A stretch of 64,000 nucleotides of DNA, from positions 2,666,001 through 2,730,000 of the forward strand of contig JAGTWJ010000003.1 of NCBI GenBank assembly GCA_020064725.1. The letters are read 5' to 3'. The notes below the pieces were generated by a model. The model was given only the letters and a program-made list of their open reading frames with translations. It was not told the DNA's origin and made no database searches. The DNA is from Drechslerella dactyloides (taxonomy: Eukaryota; Ascomycota; Orbiliomycetes; Orbiliales; Orbiliaceae). The position numbers and the translations under genes are program-made. This document shows, in pieces, positions 39,302 to 53,610 of this stretch; the first letter of the stretch is position 1, and each line of letters begins with the position of its first letter.

Positions 39302-42279
39302 ACGTCAACGATAAGCGACCGGCACAGACAAGTGACCGGCACACCACCACAGTCAAACACCCCACCAAAACCCTTTTATTTAATATCTTAATAAATATCT
39401 ATTATAAAATTATAAAAAAAATATTTTAAAATAAATATTATTTTAAATAATTAAATTATGATTTTTTTAATTTTTTAATGTTAATATTAAATTAATAATT
39501 ATTATTTTAATTATTATAAAAAACAACACATTTTTTTAGTGTTTGACTGTAAATATCTCTATAATATATCCATAAAAATCTCTAAAAATTAAAAATATAA
39601 TTAAAATCTATATAATCTAGGTCTGTGTAAGCTTATTCTTTATTATATTAAAAATTAAGTCCTATGAGGGCGGCTAAAGTCAGCACAACACATCCAACTA
39701 TTTTAGAAAAAATTATATATAAAGATATTATAATGTATTCCACAAGCGAGCGAACACCCCAAGTGAGTGAACACCCCACCAAGTGACCTTACCCCCTTTT
39801 CTCCTTTACTATTATCTATATCTATAATCACTATAATGATGGTCTCTATAATTGAATCCTGAATAATTTTAGTTATTAAAGTTTTAGAAAAAAACAAAAA
39901 ATTAAGTACTGTAGTAGTAGTTAAATTATATAATATTCTTTGAATAATTTTTGTTTATTAGTGTAATGGATGTTTTTTATGGAGTGATAGTATATTGAAA
40001 TCATAGAATCTTATGTAATTAGAAAAGAATATTATTATCTAGTATATATTTAAATTATGTGTATAATTTTTTTATTTTAGATTGGGTAGTGTGGAAGATA
40101 TGGTTAATTAGCTGTTATTGATGTGTGTTGGTGATAGTTTGTGTTGTGTTGGTAAGAACTGGGTAATAAATTTTGTAAAATGTTGTTTGGAGTTTTAAAT
40201 GTGCTTGTTTAGAAAGTATGACTACTAGTGGGTTAAATATAAAAATTATAAGTTTATTAGTGATTGGTTATAACTTGTATAAGTTGTAAAGGCTAAGTAT
40301 GGTATTGTGGATAATGATATATACAATTTCAATAAGATAGGCTTTATAATGGGTATAATCTCCTCTACTATAGTTGTTATAGGTGCTAAAATCTATAATA
40401 AAGCAAAACTGGTACAGCCTAAAAACTGTGAATGGGTAATAGTTATTTAGGGGATATATATAGGAGGTTGGATAGTACTACTATTTATTATTTTGGCTGG
40501 TAAATATTATTTAATTAGCTGGTATATAGAGACTAGTTTACTAAAGGACTGGGTTATTGTACTTTTTGATAATAGTTGGATAATAAATGAGTTTGTTGTG
40601 GAGTAAATAAAGTATTTTAATTAATTTATAGTGTGGTGCTGTATTTCAGATTACTGGCTATTAATTTTAGATGGTTATAAAAGTTATTATTTGGTTGTTT
40701 TTGAGTTTTACTGCTAAGAGTATAAGATTATTATAGTCTATATACTACTATATTCTTCATATCTTCTTCAGTTGTTAGATATTAGGTATTTTAAACTATT
40801 AAAATAGGTATATAGTTGCCAGATAGAGGATTTGGTGTGTATGGATATTAACTATATTAGTAAGTTGGAGTTTTTTTTTGGGTTCCATAAGGTATTTACT
40901 GCTATAATAATATCTAAGAATATATGCAGTAGTTTTGCTAGAACTGGGATTGTACCTTATAATCTTAATAAAGTTTTTTTAAAGCTAGATATCTAGTTAC
41001 TAGCGCCTACCCTGGTAAATTCACACCCTGGTACTGTATATACAGTAGCTACCTAGACAACAAAAACACCAATGAATCTTTTAAAAACTAGCTTATAATT
41101 AGAGTTTATTAAAAACCAGATTATTTAGTATCTAAATAGCTTTTTAATGTTATTATTGGTTGCTATGGATCAGTTCACTAAAAGAATATAAATAATAATG
41201 TATTAATTAGTGCTTATATAGATAGAAAATATAATACTGTGTTCTGTAAACCAGGCACTATTTAAGCATTAATAGGTAAAAAGATAATGTGTATAGTAGA
41301 GAGGCATACTTACCATATACTAGATTAATAAAATTTTAAATAGTAATATTATAGGTAGATAAGATAAGTAGATAAAATGTCCAAACCACCAGAATAGCCC
41401 TTAGCTAAAGACTACCTCTGGAAAGATACTACACTATAGCCACTGTGGTAAACCCAACCATAATATCTAAACCTGTTAAGAGGTATTTTGAGAATTAAAA
41501 CTAGCATAGTGTGGATTTCCCACACCATCCTAGTAATAGTATGATAGTAAAGATAGTGTTTTTGTTAGAGTGGGGTGGGGAGGGTGTTTGCTTGCTTGGG
41601 GTGTTCGCTCGCTTGTGGAATACGTTAAAAAAATTTAAAAAATTTAATTTTAATTTTAATATATTAAAAATTAATTATTATATTTTTTTTTAATTTTTTT
41701 TTATATATTATATAATTTAATATTAATATTTTTAATTTTTATAATAAAAAATTTTAAAAAATTGAATTTTTAATAAAAAAAATTAAAAATACTATAAAAT
41801 TATAATTTAATCTTATTTAATTTAATATTAATTTTTTTAAATTTTTTTTATAATATTTTTATATATAATTATTAAGAAAAATAGCTGGTGTGTTGTACCG
41901 ACTTTAGCTGTCTTTATAGAACTTAATTTTTAATAAAATAAATAATAGGCTTACACAGCCCTAGATTATATAGATATTTATTATATATTAGATTTTTAGA
42001 AATTTTTATTAATATATTATAAAGATATTTACAGTCAAACACTAAAAAAATTTGTTGTTTTTTATAATAATTAAAATAATAATTATTAATTTAATATTAA
42101 CATTAAAAAATTAAAAAAATCATAATTTAATTATTTAAAATAATATTTATTTTAAAATATTTTTTTTATAATTTTATAATAGATATTTATTAAGATATTA
42201 AATAAAAGGGTTTTGGTGGGGTGTTTGACTGTGGTGGTGTGCCGGTTACTTGTCTGTGCCGGTCGCTTATCATTGACGT
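39302..42279. mobile_element. Foldback element, code GGCAC, split by a transposon
   Basis: TIR ACGTCAACGATAAGCGAC with GGCAC iterons; TA at 39300-39301 and 42280-42281. Removing the transposon 39733-41625 and one TA leaves about 1.08 kb, and the break rejoins cleanly by comparison with 53714-54810. The right arm from about 42050 on is almost identical to the right arm of that element. Confidence 0.9.
39733..41625 (+). mobile_element. Pogo/Fot1-like transposon, code GAACA
   Basis: 1893 bp; TIR ATGTATTCC / ACGTATTCCACAAGCGAG (one RIP-type change at the left tip) with GAACA iterons; TA at 39731-39732 and 41626-41627. The transposase remnant is on the plus strand from about 39834. IYNFNKIGFIMG lies near 40323, and YISKLEF...GIVPYN...KLDI lies around 40856-40995. 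The catalytic Asp is Asn and many stops are present. It is the only transposase-bearing element here with the same cap and code as the three GAACA foldbacks. Confidence 0.9.
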
Positions 42280-42382
42280 TATCTTAATAAGGAGATTATT
42301 AATAATAATCTTATTAAAGGTAATAGATAGGATTTTTATATTATTCTAAGATATATTAAGGAAAATCAGCCTATTATCTATA

Positions 42383-44273
42383 ACGTCAACGATAAGCGAC
42401 CGAGCAGCACAAGCGACCAAGCAGCCCGCCCAGCCCCCACCCCCATCCTAACTTTATCATTACATATATCTACAACTGCTATAATAACTGCCTCTACAAC
42501 TAAATCCCAAATAATTTTAATTATTAAAGTTTTAGAAAACAATAAAAAATTAAGTATTTCAACTATTGCTAAATTATATAATATCCCTTGATTTACTCTT
42601 AGCTACTACTATTATAGCTATATTTTAAAGTGTAATAACATTTCTAAATTATAAAATCTTATAAATTTAAAAGAGGATATTATTGTTTAATATATATTTA
42701 AATTATGTGTGTGTTCTTTTTATTTTAGGCTAAGTAGTATAAAAGATATAGTTAATTAGCTACTATTAATGTATAGTAATAATAACATATAATGTATTAA
42801 TAAATAATAGATTAATAACTTTATTAAACATTACCCAGAGCTGTAGATATATTTATCTAAAAAATATGACTACTAGTAAGCAAAATACAAAGATCCTATA
42901 TTTATTAACAAATAGTTTTAGTTAATAAAGGTTGTAAAGGCTAAGTATAGTATTACAAACAATAATATCTATAATTTTAACAAGACTAGTTTTGTAATAG
43001 ATATAATATCTACAATTACTATTATTACAAAAGCTAAAGCATATAATAAAACTAAACTAACACAGCCTAAGAATCATAAATAGATAATAATTATATAGGG
43101 AATAAATATAGAAGATTAAGTAGTATTATTATTTATTATCTTTACTAAGTAGTATCATCTAGTTAATTAATATATAGAAACAAAGCTATTAAAAAACTAG
43201 ATAATTATATTTTCTAATAATAACTAAATAATAAATAAGCTAGCTTTTGAATAATTAAAATATTTTAATTAATTTACAGCATAATACTGTCTTTTAGACT
43301 ACTAATTATTAGTCCTAGATGGTTACAAAAACCACTATTCAGCTATTTTCAAACTATACTACTAGAAACATAAGATTGTTATAATCTATATACCACTATA
43401 TTCATCACATATCCTCCAACTATTGGATATTAGCTACTTTAAGCTACTAAAGTAGACATATAACAAAAAAATAGAGAACTTAATATATATACACATCAAC
43501 TATATCTCCAAGCTAGAGTTTCTCTCCAAATTTCACAAGATATTTACTATTATAATAATACTTAAAAATATATATAGCAGCTTTGCTAGAGCTAATATTA
43601 TACCTTATGATTTTAAAAAAGTTCTATTAAAACTAGATATATAGTTACCAACAACTACTCCAGTAAATTCATATCTAGATATTATAAATATAGCAGCTAC
43701 CTAGACTATAAAAATACTATTAAATTTATTAGAAACTAGCCTATAAGTAGGCCTAATCAAAAACTAGATTATTTAGTACTAGAATACCTCTTCTATATTA
43801 TTGCTAGTAGTTGTGGACTAGCTGTCTAAAGGGGTATAGATAATAATATATTAAATAGCACTTATATATATAGAAAATATAATACTTTACTCTATTAATA
43901 AGATACTAAACAAATACTAACAGTTAAAAAAGCAATAAATACAACATAAAGGTATATTTACTATACACCAGACTAACAGAATCCTAGATAGTAATACTAT
44001 AGATAAAATAATTAAACAATTAACATTTCTAAAACACCAGTATACCCCCCAGCCAGAGGCCATTTTTAAAAATACATACTACTATAGTAAGTATAATAAA
44101 CATAAATATAATATTCAAATATACCAACAGGAATCTTTGGGATCTAAATAAACAGGGTTTCCTGCCCCTAGGGCAAGAAACCCAATACCTGTGATAGTAA
44201 TGCATACTTTTGTTGGGGTGGGGTGGGGAGGCTGCTCGGTCGCTTGTCCTGCTCGGTCGCTTATCGTTGACGT
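42383..44273 (+). mobile_element. Pogo/Fot1-like transposon, code GAGCAG, copy 3
   Basis: 1891 bp; TIR ACGTCAACGATAAGCGAC with GAGCAG iterons; TA at 42381-42382 and 44274-44275. The plus-strand transposase remnant has NFNKTSFVID near 42975. The LVLDG-type block is near 43312 and the KLDI block near 43632. The C-terminal knuckle remnant (YYSKYNKHKYNIQIYQQ) lies near 44080-44130. Inserted 104 bp after the foldback ending at 42279. Confidence 0.92.
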
Positions 44274-44816
44274 TATAAAAAAGAAAAAATAAAAAATATG
44301 TTTTAAAATAATAAAAATTAAATTATTTAATATTATCTTAAGTTTTAATTGATTCTGAGAAGCTAATTTACAGGTGAATTAGATTTTAAGAAATCTTAAA
44401 TAACTTAAAAAAAAGAAAAAGGAATAAAGAAAAGAAAGAAATATCTATTAAGTTAATATAATAATATTAGATAATAATTAGTAGGATTTATCTAAGAAAT
44501 ATCAAAATTTTATAAGATTATTTATAAGAAAAAAAATAATATAGTTATTTAAATATTAATCCTAAGATTACTTAATATTGTTTGAATTAGGATAAGAACC
44601 TTTTTTTTAATTAATATATTATTTTTTTTTAGAAAAAAATAAAATTCTAAAAAGTTATTTAGATAAAATGTTAAAAAAAAGTTTTATTTGTTTCTTTTTT
44701 TTAAACTATAAAGCCCTAATTATATTTATTAAAAAGAAGGATAGGATCCTTTGATTTTATGTTAATTATTGAGGTTTAAATATAATTACTATTAAAAATA
44801 AATATCTAGTATCTAA

Positions 44817-45276
44817 CTAGAAGGCTGCTTCCGCAGCACTTAAACCCGACTGAAACTGATCTAATTAGGCCTCCGAATATATTTATATTTATTCTTTTCT
44901 ATGCCTTCAGTCAGGCCCGGCTTCGGCGACTCCGTCGCCTTCGCCAGCCCCCCCCCGAAGGCCTATGTTTGACTTGTTATAATTAATTTTGTTGATTTTT
45001 TATAATTAATTTTGTTTATATATCTCTGTGTGTGCGCATGTGTGTGTGTGTGTGTGTGTGGAGTGCCGAGCGTGCCGAGCGTGCCGTTATAAGTTTGGTG
45101 GGGTGTGCCGAGCACGCCTAGCACGCCTAGCCGCTCTTATATAAGTTTGGTGTAAGGCCGCCGAGCGCGCGCTCGGCAACACATTTTTGTTAGGCCATGA
45201 ACCCACTGTAGCTTGCTGTGAATGCGTCTTGTACACCCGGTAGCTCTAAGTAAACCCCTCCTATTCAGTCGGGCAT
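44817..45276 (-). mobile_element. Helitron-like element 2, inserted in Gypsy RT
   Basis: On the minus strand it starts TGCCCGACTGAATAGGAGGG after an A and ends with hairpin GCTGC-GGAA-GCAGC, then CTTCTAG before T. It carries the second GC hairpin (near 44934), a (TG)n tract (about 45030-45060), GTGCCGAGC tandem copies and the palindrome CCGAGCGCGCGCTCGG near 45150. It is much more GC-rich than the host element. It cuts the Gypsy RT between the NKYLV-like string and the RNA-binding/catalytic core. Confidence 0.72.
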
Positions 45277-46125
45277 ATTAAAATCTTATTTAATAAGCTA
45301 TAAAAAACTATAATATTTATTAAAATAGATTTAAAAGTTGTATATTATTTAATTTATATAATAGAAGATAATAAATAAAAAATAGTTTTTAAAATAATTT
45401 ATGGGTTATATAAATATTTAGTTATGTTATTTGATCTAATAAATATACTAATAATCTTTTAGGTAATTTTAAATAATATTTTATAAAAAATTATAGAAAA
45501 ATTTATAATATTATATTTAGATAATATATTAGTATATTTTAAAGACATTTTAATATATATTAAATATATTTAAAAAATATTATAATAGCTAAAAAAAGTA
45601 TTATTCTTTATAAATATTAAAAAATATAAATTCTATAAAAAAAAGATAGAATTCCTAGATTTTATTATCTTATCTTAAAGTTTTTTAATAAATAATGATA
45701 AGATATTAATAATAATAAACTAGGCTATATTAAAAAAAATTAAATATCTATAATAATTTTTTAGATTTATAAATTTTTACTAATAATTTAGTTTATAATA
45801 TATTATAAGATTAATGGTTTTATTAGATTTACTTAAAAAAGAAATTCCCTGGATATAGATTTATAAATATATTAATATATTTAAAGAATTAAAAAATAAA
45901 TTTATATAATAGATTTTAAAAGTATTAAAATACTTTTCCCCTAGATTATTGATAATTATTAAAATAGATATTTTGGGATTTATAATAAGTATAATATTAA
46001 TATAATAGTATATTAATGGAGATTAATATTTAATATTATTTTATAACTAGAAGATAATATTAATAAAAAAGAATTATTTTGTTTTTAATTAAGAAATATT
46101 AATTATTATTAAGATTATTTAAAAA

Positions 46126-46512
46126 TGCCCGACTGAAAAGGAGGGAGGTTGATTGAACCCCCCTGCCTTAGGGATTTCCCACCAAATTTTGCTGGGGTGT
46201 TACCTGCTAAAAATGTGTTGTTTTTTGGTATTTTTTGGTATAGCTGTATTATAGCTGTATTTTACTGTATTTTGCCTTCTATTGTTCCACAGCTTACTAT
46301 CAATGTGGCTAGTTAAAGTTTAGGATGTATGTATCTATATCTATATATGTATACTTAAGGTTTTAAGTTTGAGAGGGTTTAAGAGAGTTTATATAAAATT
46401 AAATTATTAAAGTAAGTGGGTTCTAGCTGTTTTGCTTTCGAACCTTTAGTCTTTTGGTTTTCAGCTTTTCAGCTTTTTAGTCGGGTTTAAGTGGTGCGGA
46501 GTACCCTTCTAG
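46126..46512 (+). mobile_element. Helitron-like element 3, inserted in Gypsy RNase H
   Basis: Starts TGCCCGACTGAAAAGGAGGG after A and ends TTTTTAGTCGGGTTTAAGTG, then a GGTGC-GGA-GTACC stem (one G-T wobble), CTTCTAG and T. Its first ~100 bp match element 1 closely, including the AACCCCCCTGCCTTAGGG and TTTCCCACCAAATTTTGC strings, so the two share a 5' region. No coding capacity. Confidence 0.72.
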
Positions 46513-47873
46513 TAATTATATTATCTTTAGAAATATTAATTAATATATTTATGGATTATAAAAGTTTAATATATTTTATGATGATTTAAAAACTTAATAC
46601 TAGACTAGATAAGTAGAAAAATTAATAGAATTAGATTTTAAAATATATTATTATTTTAATAAAAAAAATATGGTAAATATTTTCTTAAAATATCTTAACT
46701 ATAAAAAAAATAAATTAAAAAAAAAGATATTTCTATTATTATTATTTAAATAGAAATAACTAATTATAATAATTTAAAAAATATTAATAAATATTATTAT
46801 AATAATTATTATAATTTTAATATTTATATAAGAAAATATATTTAAAATTTATAAAAAAAACTTTAAAATTATAAATTTTTTAGAAGATTTATAAAAAAAA
46901 AAGATAGAGTATACTTAAAGATATAATTTATAAAAAGATAATATACTATATTTTGAGGATAAATTAATTATTTTAAATAATTTTAAATTAAAAAAGCAAG
47001 TTATAGAGTTCTTTTATAATACTTTTTTAATAAGATATTTTAGAAAGATTAAGATTTTTGAATTGTTTAATTATAATTACTATTTTCCTAGCTATACTAT
47101 ATTTATTTATTGATATATAATATTATGTAATATATATTAGTAAATAAAAATATTAAAAATAAAAAAAATAGGGTCTTTTTTATTTATTATATTTCTTTTA
47201 AAATTATAGAGTTTGATATCTCTTAATTTTATAATAAAACTATTATCTTCTAAAAATTTGTTATTAAGAAAAAACTTACTATAATATAATATAATTCTAA
47301 TTATAATAAATAGATTGATTAAATATAGTTATTTTTTATTATACTAAAAAAAGTTGATAATAAAAAAATTAATAAAAATCTATATTTATAATCTTATAGA
47401 TAAAGAATTTTTTGATAATTTTATTTTTAATTGTGGTAGATAATTTATAATAAAATTTATAAAAGTTTTTTATAAGGTAGTTTATATGATTTTATAATAT
47501 TTAATAGCTTATTACCTAAAGATAGATAAATAGATTAAAAAGATTAATATTATTTTAGAATAATATTTAAAGTATTATTGTATATGTAAAATAATTAAGT
47601 AGAATTACTTTTACTAACTATATTTATATATAATAATATTTATTAAATAATAATTTAGATGATTTTTTTTAAAATAAAGTATAGCTTATTTTAAAGTAGA
47701 TTATAAATTAATTAAAAAAGTCTCTAGTATAACTAAATATATAGAGAAATTCTTATTAATTTATAAAATATATTGAAGAAAAATAATATATACATAGATA
47801 GACTAGACCAGGTATACTAATAGATAATATAATAAAATTCTAAAATATAATATAGATAATATAGTACTACTAA

Positions 47874-50800
47874 AGCAATATTTTTAATACAAAAAAAACG
47901 ATTAGAAAAATAAAGAACCTCTCATATCATTTGACGAAATTAACGAAACATAATAAAAATTAGATCATTCGAAAGTGCTTGAAAAACTTAATAAAATATA
48001 TTAAGTGCATAATCTAATTCATGATTGTGATTTTATAATCACAATAGCAATATATTAAAAATTTATGATCGTCTATATATATAAAAATTAAGGGCAACAC
48101 TAAAAATGCTAAAAATGCCACCTTCAGGTAAATTTATTTTAATTAATAGATTTACCCACTAGCTTATTATTAAATAAAATAAATCTAATAGATACTATAC
48201 CCAAACTAAATAAACAATATTATATACAATTAGTTAAATCTATACAAATAGAAAAAACTAAAACTAAATTAATTCAAGAAAACTAAGATTTAATTATTTT
48301 AATTGTAAAATAAAAAAAAAAAATAGATAACCTAAAAAAGCAATTAAATAAAATCCAAAATGAAAATAAAAACCAAATAAACACATTAAAAACATATACA
48401 CAAACTGCAAATACACAAACAAAAATATTAAAAACATCAAAAACACAAAAAACATCAAAAATAATAAATCTACTAATTAAACAACAAAAATTAATTATTT
48501 TATAAATAATAAACAATAAACCAACAATAAATTTAAATATCTATCAAACAAAAATAAATAATATTCTTAAAAAATAAAAGAAATCCCAAAATAAAATAAT
48601 TATAAGAATCTCAACAAATAAAAAAAACAATTTAATATTAATTACACACCAAAATATAAAAAATAAAAACATCTTTAAATATAAAAAAAAAATATATAAA
48701 AAATTAATTAAAATAGATTAATATATTTAAAAACTAGCAAAAATAATAAAATAAAAATTTATAATAATATATGGAATCCAAACAAATCAATTTCAAAATA
48801 AAAAACAATTAATCACTTTAAAAAACAAAATAGAAAATAATAATATTTGTGAATTAATAAGAACACCAAGATAACTAATACCAGAAAATAGATAAATAAA
48901 TAAATTTTGTTCCTCTATAGTATTAATAATAAAAATAATAAAAATAATAAAATAAATATTGTATAATAAAAGATTATTCTTAAACAGAGAATTCCTAAAA
49001 ACAGAAAAATATTATTTTATGTATTTAAAAAACTAATGTATAAACTACTAAGGTTTTGGATATTTAGCTACAATATATATATTTACAAATATATACAAAA
49101 TATACTCTTTAAAATATAAAATATATTAATATGAATGTAATAAATGTAATATAAAAGGTAGAATATACCCACATAGTATTTTAAAATATATTTATTATAA
49201 AAAAGAGTATATAGTAAATTTATAAAATTATAAAAAATTAAAAGTATTAAAAATAAAATTTAATATAACTTAAAAACAAAATTAAAATTAAGACTAAAAC
49301 CATAATTAAAATAATAATATTTAAATTATTTTAATATAGAATAAAATAAAATATATATAATATAATTATAATATGTTATTTAATATAATGTAAGGTATTT
49401 TAAATTTTGTAATAAATAAAATAGATATTTTATTTTTATAAAAACCATGGATTTTGAAAGAATCAATAATAATAAATATTAATAGTTTTATATTATTAAT
49501 ACTAAATATGATGAAAAGACTAAAAATAATTACATATTATTTTAATTTATTCTTATATGAAATTAATAATTAAACAAACTTAATTAATAATAAAAATTGT
49601 TAAATTATTAATATTAAATCAAAAGAATTTAATAAAATCTAAATAATTAATATTTATAATAAAAAATACCAAATAAACTAAAGCAATAAATTATATATAA
49701 TAAAAAGATTATTTGATAAAATAATCAAATTTATTAATAAAAGGTGTTTATTAATTAGAGATTTTAATATTCATTATTATTTATAGAATTTTAAGTGTAG
49801 GAAAAGTATCTGATACAAAAAATTAATAAATATTATTAAAAGTAAAAATCTATATTTAATAAATAATTCTGATATTCTAATTTATTATTTTAATAAAGGG
49901 AAGAACTTATTTATTTTAGATTTAATATTCATAATAACTTAAATAAATTTATTTATTAAAAAATAGACAATAAATAATAATTTAGATATAGGATTAGACT
50001 ATAAGGTTATCTTATTTAATATATATTCCTAAAATAATAATTATTTAGTTGATAATCTATTATTAACAAATAAATATAATTAGAATAAAATTAATTAGGA
50101 AAAGTTTTAAAAAATATTATTAAATTTAAATAAAGATTTAGATTAAAATAATAATTAGGACAAATTATTATTTGCTTTAAATAGTGATAATAATAATTTA
50201 GAATGAAATTTAGAATAGGCTATAAATTTATTTTAACAAAATATAATTAATATAGTGGAAATATTAATACCAAAATTAATTATAATATCAAAATCAAAAA
50301 TTTAGTAAAATAATGAAATAAATATATTAAGAACAAAAATGTAACAAACAAAAAGACAATAAAAACAAAATAAAATCCAAAAACAATAGAATTTATTTAA
50401 ACTTAAACAAAATAATTATTTCAGAGTAATAAAAAAAGCTAAAACTGAAAAATAGATAGACTTTTTAATAAACACAAAAAATAAAAAAATCTTTAAAACA
50501 CTAAATTATATAAAATTATTTAAAATATAAAAAATACCAAATCTAGATTTTGAAAATAATTTAGTAATAAGTTTTGATAAGAAAATATAAGTATTTTAAA
50601 AAGTATTATTTCTAAAGTTACTAAATTACTTAGAATTTAATAATTTATTTAAAATAAAAAAATAAATAATTGGAAATATAATTAGATAAAAAAAAATTAT
50701 AAATAAAAAAATTAAAAAAGTTATTTTTATATTAAATTTAAAAAAAGTATTAGGTTTAGATGGAATTAATTTTCTATATTTAAAAGAAGTATATAAAATA

Positions 50801-53610
50801 ATACTAAAAAAATTTAATAATTTATTTAAAAGATTATTAAACTATGGGTATTATTTAATATGTTTTAGATAAGTAATTGGGGTAATTTTATTAAAATTTA
50901 ATAAACTAGATTATAATATTTTGAAAATTTATAGAATTATAAGTTTTTTAAATTGTTTAAAAAAGATATTAAAAAAAATAATAGTTATAAAATTAGTATA
51001 TATTTTAGAAATAAAAGATATTCTATATTATGAATAAATTGGGGGTAGAAAATAAAGATTAGCTATAGATGTTGTATTATCTTTAATACATAATATAGAA
51101 AATATAAAATCAGAAAAACTTAAAATCTTTATATTATTTTTAGATATAAAGAAAGTTTTTAATAATATTTTAAAAATAAGATTAATTAAAACTATTAAGG
51201 ATATAAGATTTCCAAAACAATTAATTAATTGGATTAAAAATTTTATATCAAATAAACAAATTAAACTTATTTTTAATAAACAAATAGAAAAATTAAAACT
51301 AGTTGAAACAAAAATACCTCAAAATTCATCTATATTTCTAATTTTATTTTTATTATATTTAACACCATTATTTAAACAATTAAAATAAAAACACAATAAC
51401 ATCAAAATACCAAGTTATATTGATGATATTGCTATTGTTGTAATTAATAAATCAACAAAACTAAATATAATAGATTTAAAAAATATGTCAAAAACTACAT
51501 TTAATTAGATAAAGAATAATGTAGTAGCCTTTAATAACACAAAATCTAAATTAATATATTTCTATTTTAATTTAGAGAAAAATAATAATAATAGAGAATA
51601 TAATTTGATTTTACTAAATAAAATAATAATTAAATTATCTAATACAATTAGATAGCTTGGAATTTATTTAAACAAAAATTTAAAATTTAAATTCTATGTT
51701 AAAAATAAATTAGTAGCTGCAAACTAAATATTTAATTATATTAGAAATTTAGCAAATTCAAAAAAAAAATTAAACTTAAAAATATTAATACAATTATATA
51801 AAAGTTGTGTTTGTTTTGTTTTAGATTTTAGTACCAAAATCTAATAGAAAAATTAAAAATCATTTTTAAAAGATTTTAACATCTTATAAAATAAAATAAT
51901 TAGAAAAATTAATAAAACATATAAAACAACATCAATTCATTTATTGGAAGTTGAAGCTTCTATCTTACCATCAGAAATTAGGTTTAATAATCTACAAAGA
52001 TGATATACCTTAAAATCATTATATCTTAATAAAAATCATTTAATTAAATTAAGAACATCAGAATTGGTTCTATTAGAATTTTATTTTGGTAGAGAGAAAG
52101 ATATTCAATATTTAAAATAGTATAAAAATAAAAAAGATAATAATAGAAATAAAATATACCAAATTTTATTAGATTTTATTTTATTAAAAATAAATTATCT
52201 AATTATTCTATACACTAAAATTAAATATATTAATATAAAAATAAATTCTCCATAGATTAAAAATAATATTAATATAAATATTAATAAAAAACCAAAAGAA
52301 ATAAAGACAAGATAACATATTATAAATAAATTAAAATTAAATTCAAAAAAGAATTTAATTATTTATACAGACAGCTCTCTATTAAATTTAGAAAAAAATA
52401 TTAAATTAACAGGTACTAGCATATATAACAAAATTGATAATAAATTAATTTTCAAAATAAAAATCAGTCTAGGAGATTTAATAGAAGTATATAATACTAA
52501 ATTAATTACTATACAAATAATTTTTAAAAAAACATTAAAAATATTGTTATAGAATAAAAATATAAATAATATATATTTATATTCAGATAACTAAGCTATA
52601 ATACAAAGAATAAAATTATTACATTTTAAACTAGGTCAAGACATTATTAAAAAAATATAGAATATTAGTAAAAAGCTAAATACCAACAAAATAAAAATAT
52701 ATATAAATTAGTACCCCAGACACAATAATATATACAAAAATGAAAAAATAAATAAATTAACAAAATCAGATACTAAAATTTTTAAAAAAAGTTTATACAA
52801 CTCTTTTGCATATTTAAAAAAATAAAATAAAATAAAAAGTCTAATAAAATAGCAAAAACAATAATAAAAACATAAAAAAAAAATAGATTACAATAATCTA
52901 TCAAAATTTAAAAGAAATAAAATATTACAAAATAGCAATATTAAATTTATTTTATCAATAATATAATTAAAGACAGAACATAGTATATTTAACAATTATT
53001 TATATAAAATACCAAATTCAGGTATTTTAAATAAATATTACAATTATAATATTATAATATAAACACCAAAATATCTTATTATAGAATATAAATATTATAA
53101 AAAAAAAAGAAGAGAGATAAAAAAAAAATTAGAAAAAATACTATTTAATTTTAATACATTATTATTTACTAAAAATAGATTAATATAAATGGAAAAATAT
53201 CTCAACAATACAAAAATACTCTTTAAAAGAAAAGACAATTACAAAATTAATATTAATAATAAAATTGGATAAAGTAATCTTAAGAAAAATTAAAAAGTCC
53301 ACCAATTAATATTATTAATATTAAGCAAGACAAATTGCGATAAATAGTAAAAATAAATATTATAAATAATACAAAACATATCCACTTAAAGAAAAGAGAA
53401 TAAAACAAAAGGAAAAGACTAAGGAAGATTAGAAATCTTTAAAATAATATTTAAAATTAATTAATTAACTAATTAATTAATTAATAATAAAAGAAACAGA
53501 GAAAACATATATATGTGTTAATTTTTATTTGTACGCATTTTGTATTTAATTTTCTTCCACCTGCCATAACCGAAAGGTTGCATGCAGTATGATTCATAAT
53601 AATAATAATA
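47874..53610 (+). mobile_element. LINE, full-length copy, RIP-degraded (about 5.7 kb)
   Basis: Flanked by a duplication of about 17 bp (ATATAGTACTACTAA core, 47859-47873 and 53610-53624). The decayed ORF1 has CCHC knuckles (CINYQGFGYLATIY-type, then YECNKCNIKGRIYPH) near 49035-49170, as in LINE Gag-like proteins. ORF2 has an AP-endonuclease block (RDFNIHYY near 49757), RT motifs GLDGIN (near 50755) and YIDDIAI (51416-51436), and RNase H (IYTDSS near 52360, YSDNQAI near 52583). The tail is (TAA)n. The order fits Tad1-like fungal LINEs. All frames are broken by TAA/TAG. It inserted in the Gypsy integrase C-terminal region. Confidence 0.92.

Larger units (their letters stand above)
44276..47873 (+). 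pseudogene. Gypsy pol remnant: RT, RNase H, integrase
   Basis: Read through RIP stops, the order is that of Gypsy. The RT N-terminal part (YLDKMLKKGF, then VNYRGLN- and KNKYLV-like strings) lies at about 44645-44810. It is interrupted by the Helitron-like element 44817-45276. The RT core resumes with IYGLYKYLVMLF and YLDNILVY (45511-45537; YLDD in active enzymes). The linker to RNase H has PWIQIYKYINIFKELKNKF near 45850. RNase H is interrupted at 46126-46512, and its end has DFKIYYYFNKKN near 46630. Integrase follows (about 46850-47870). The coding sequence resumes after the LINE at 53625. No intact frame. Confidence 0.85.
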
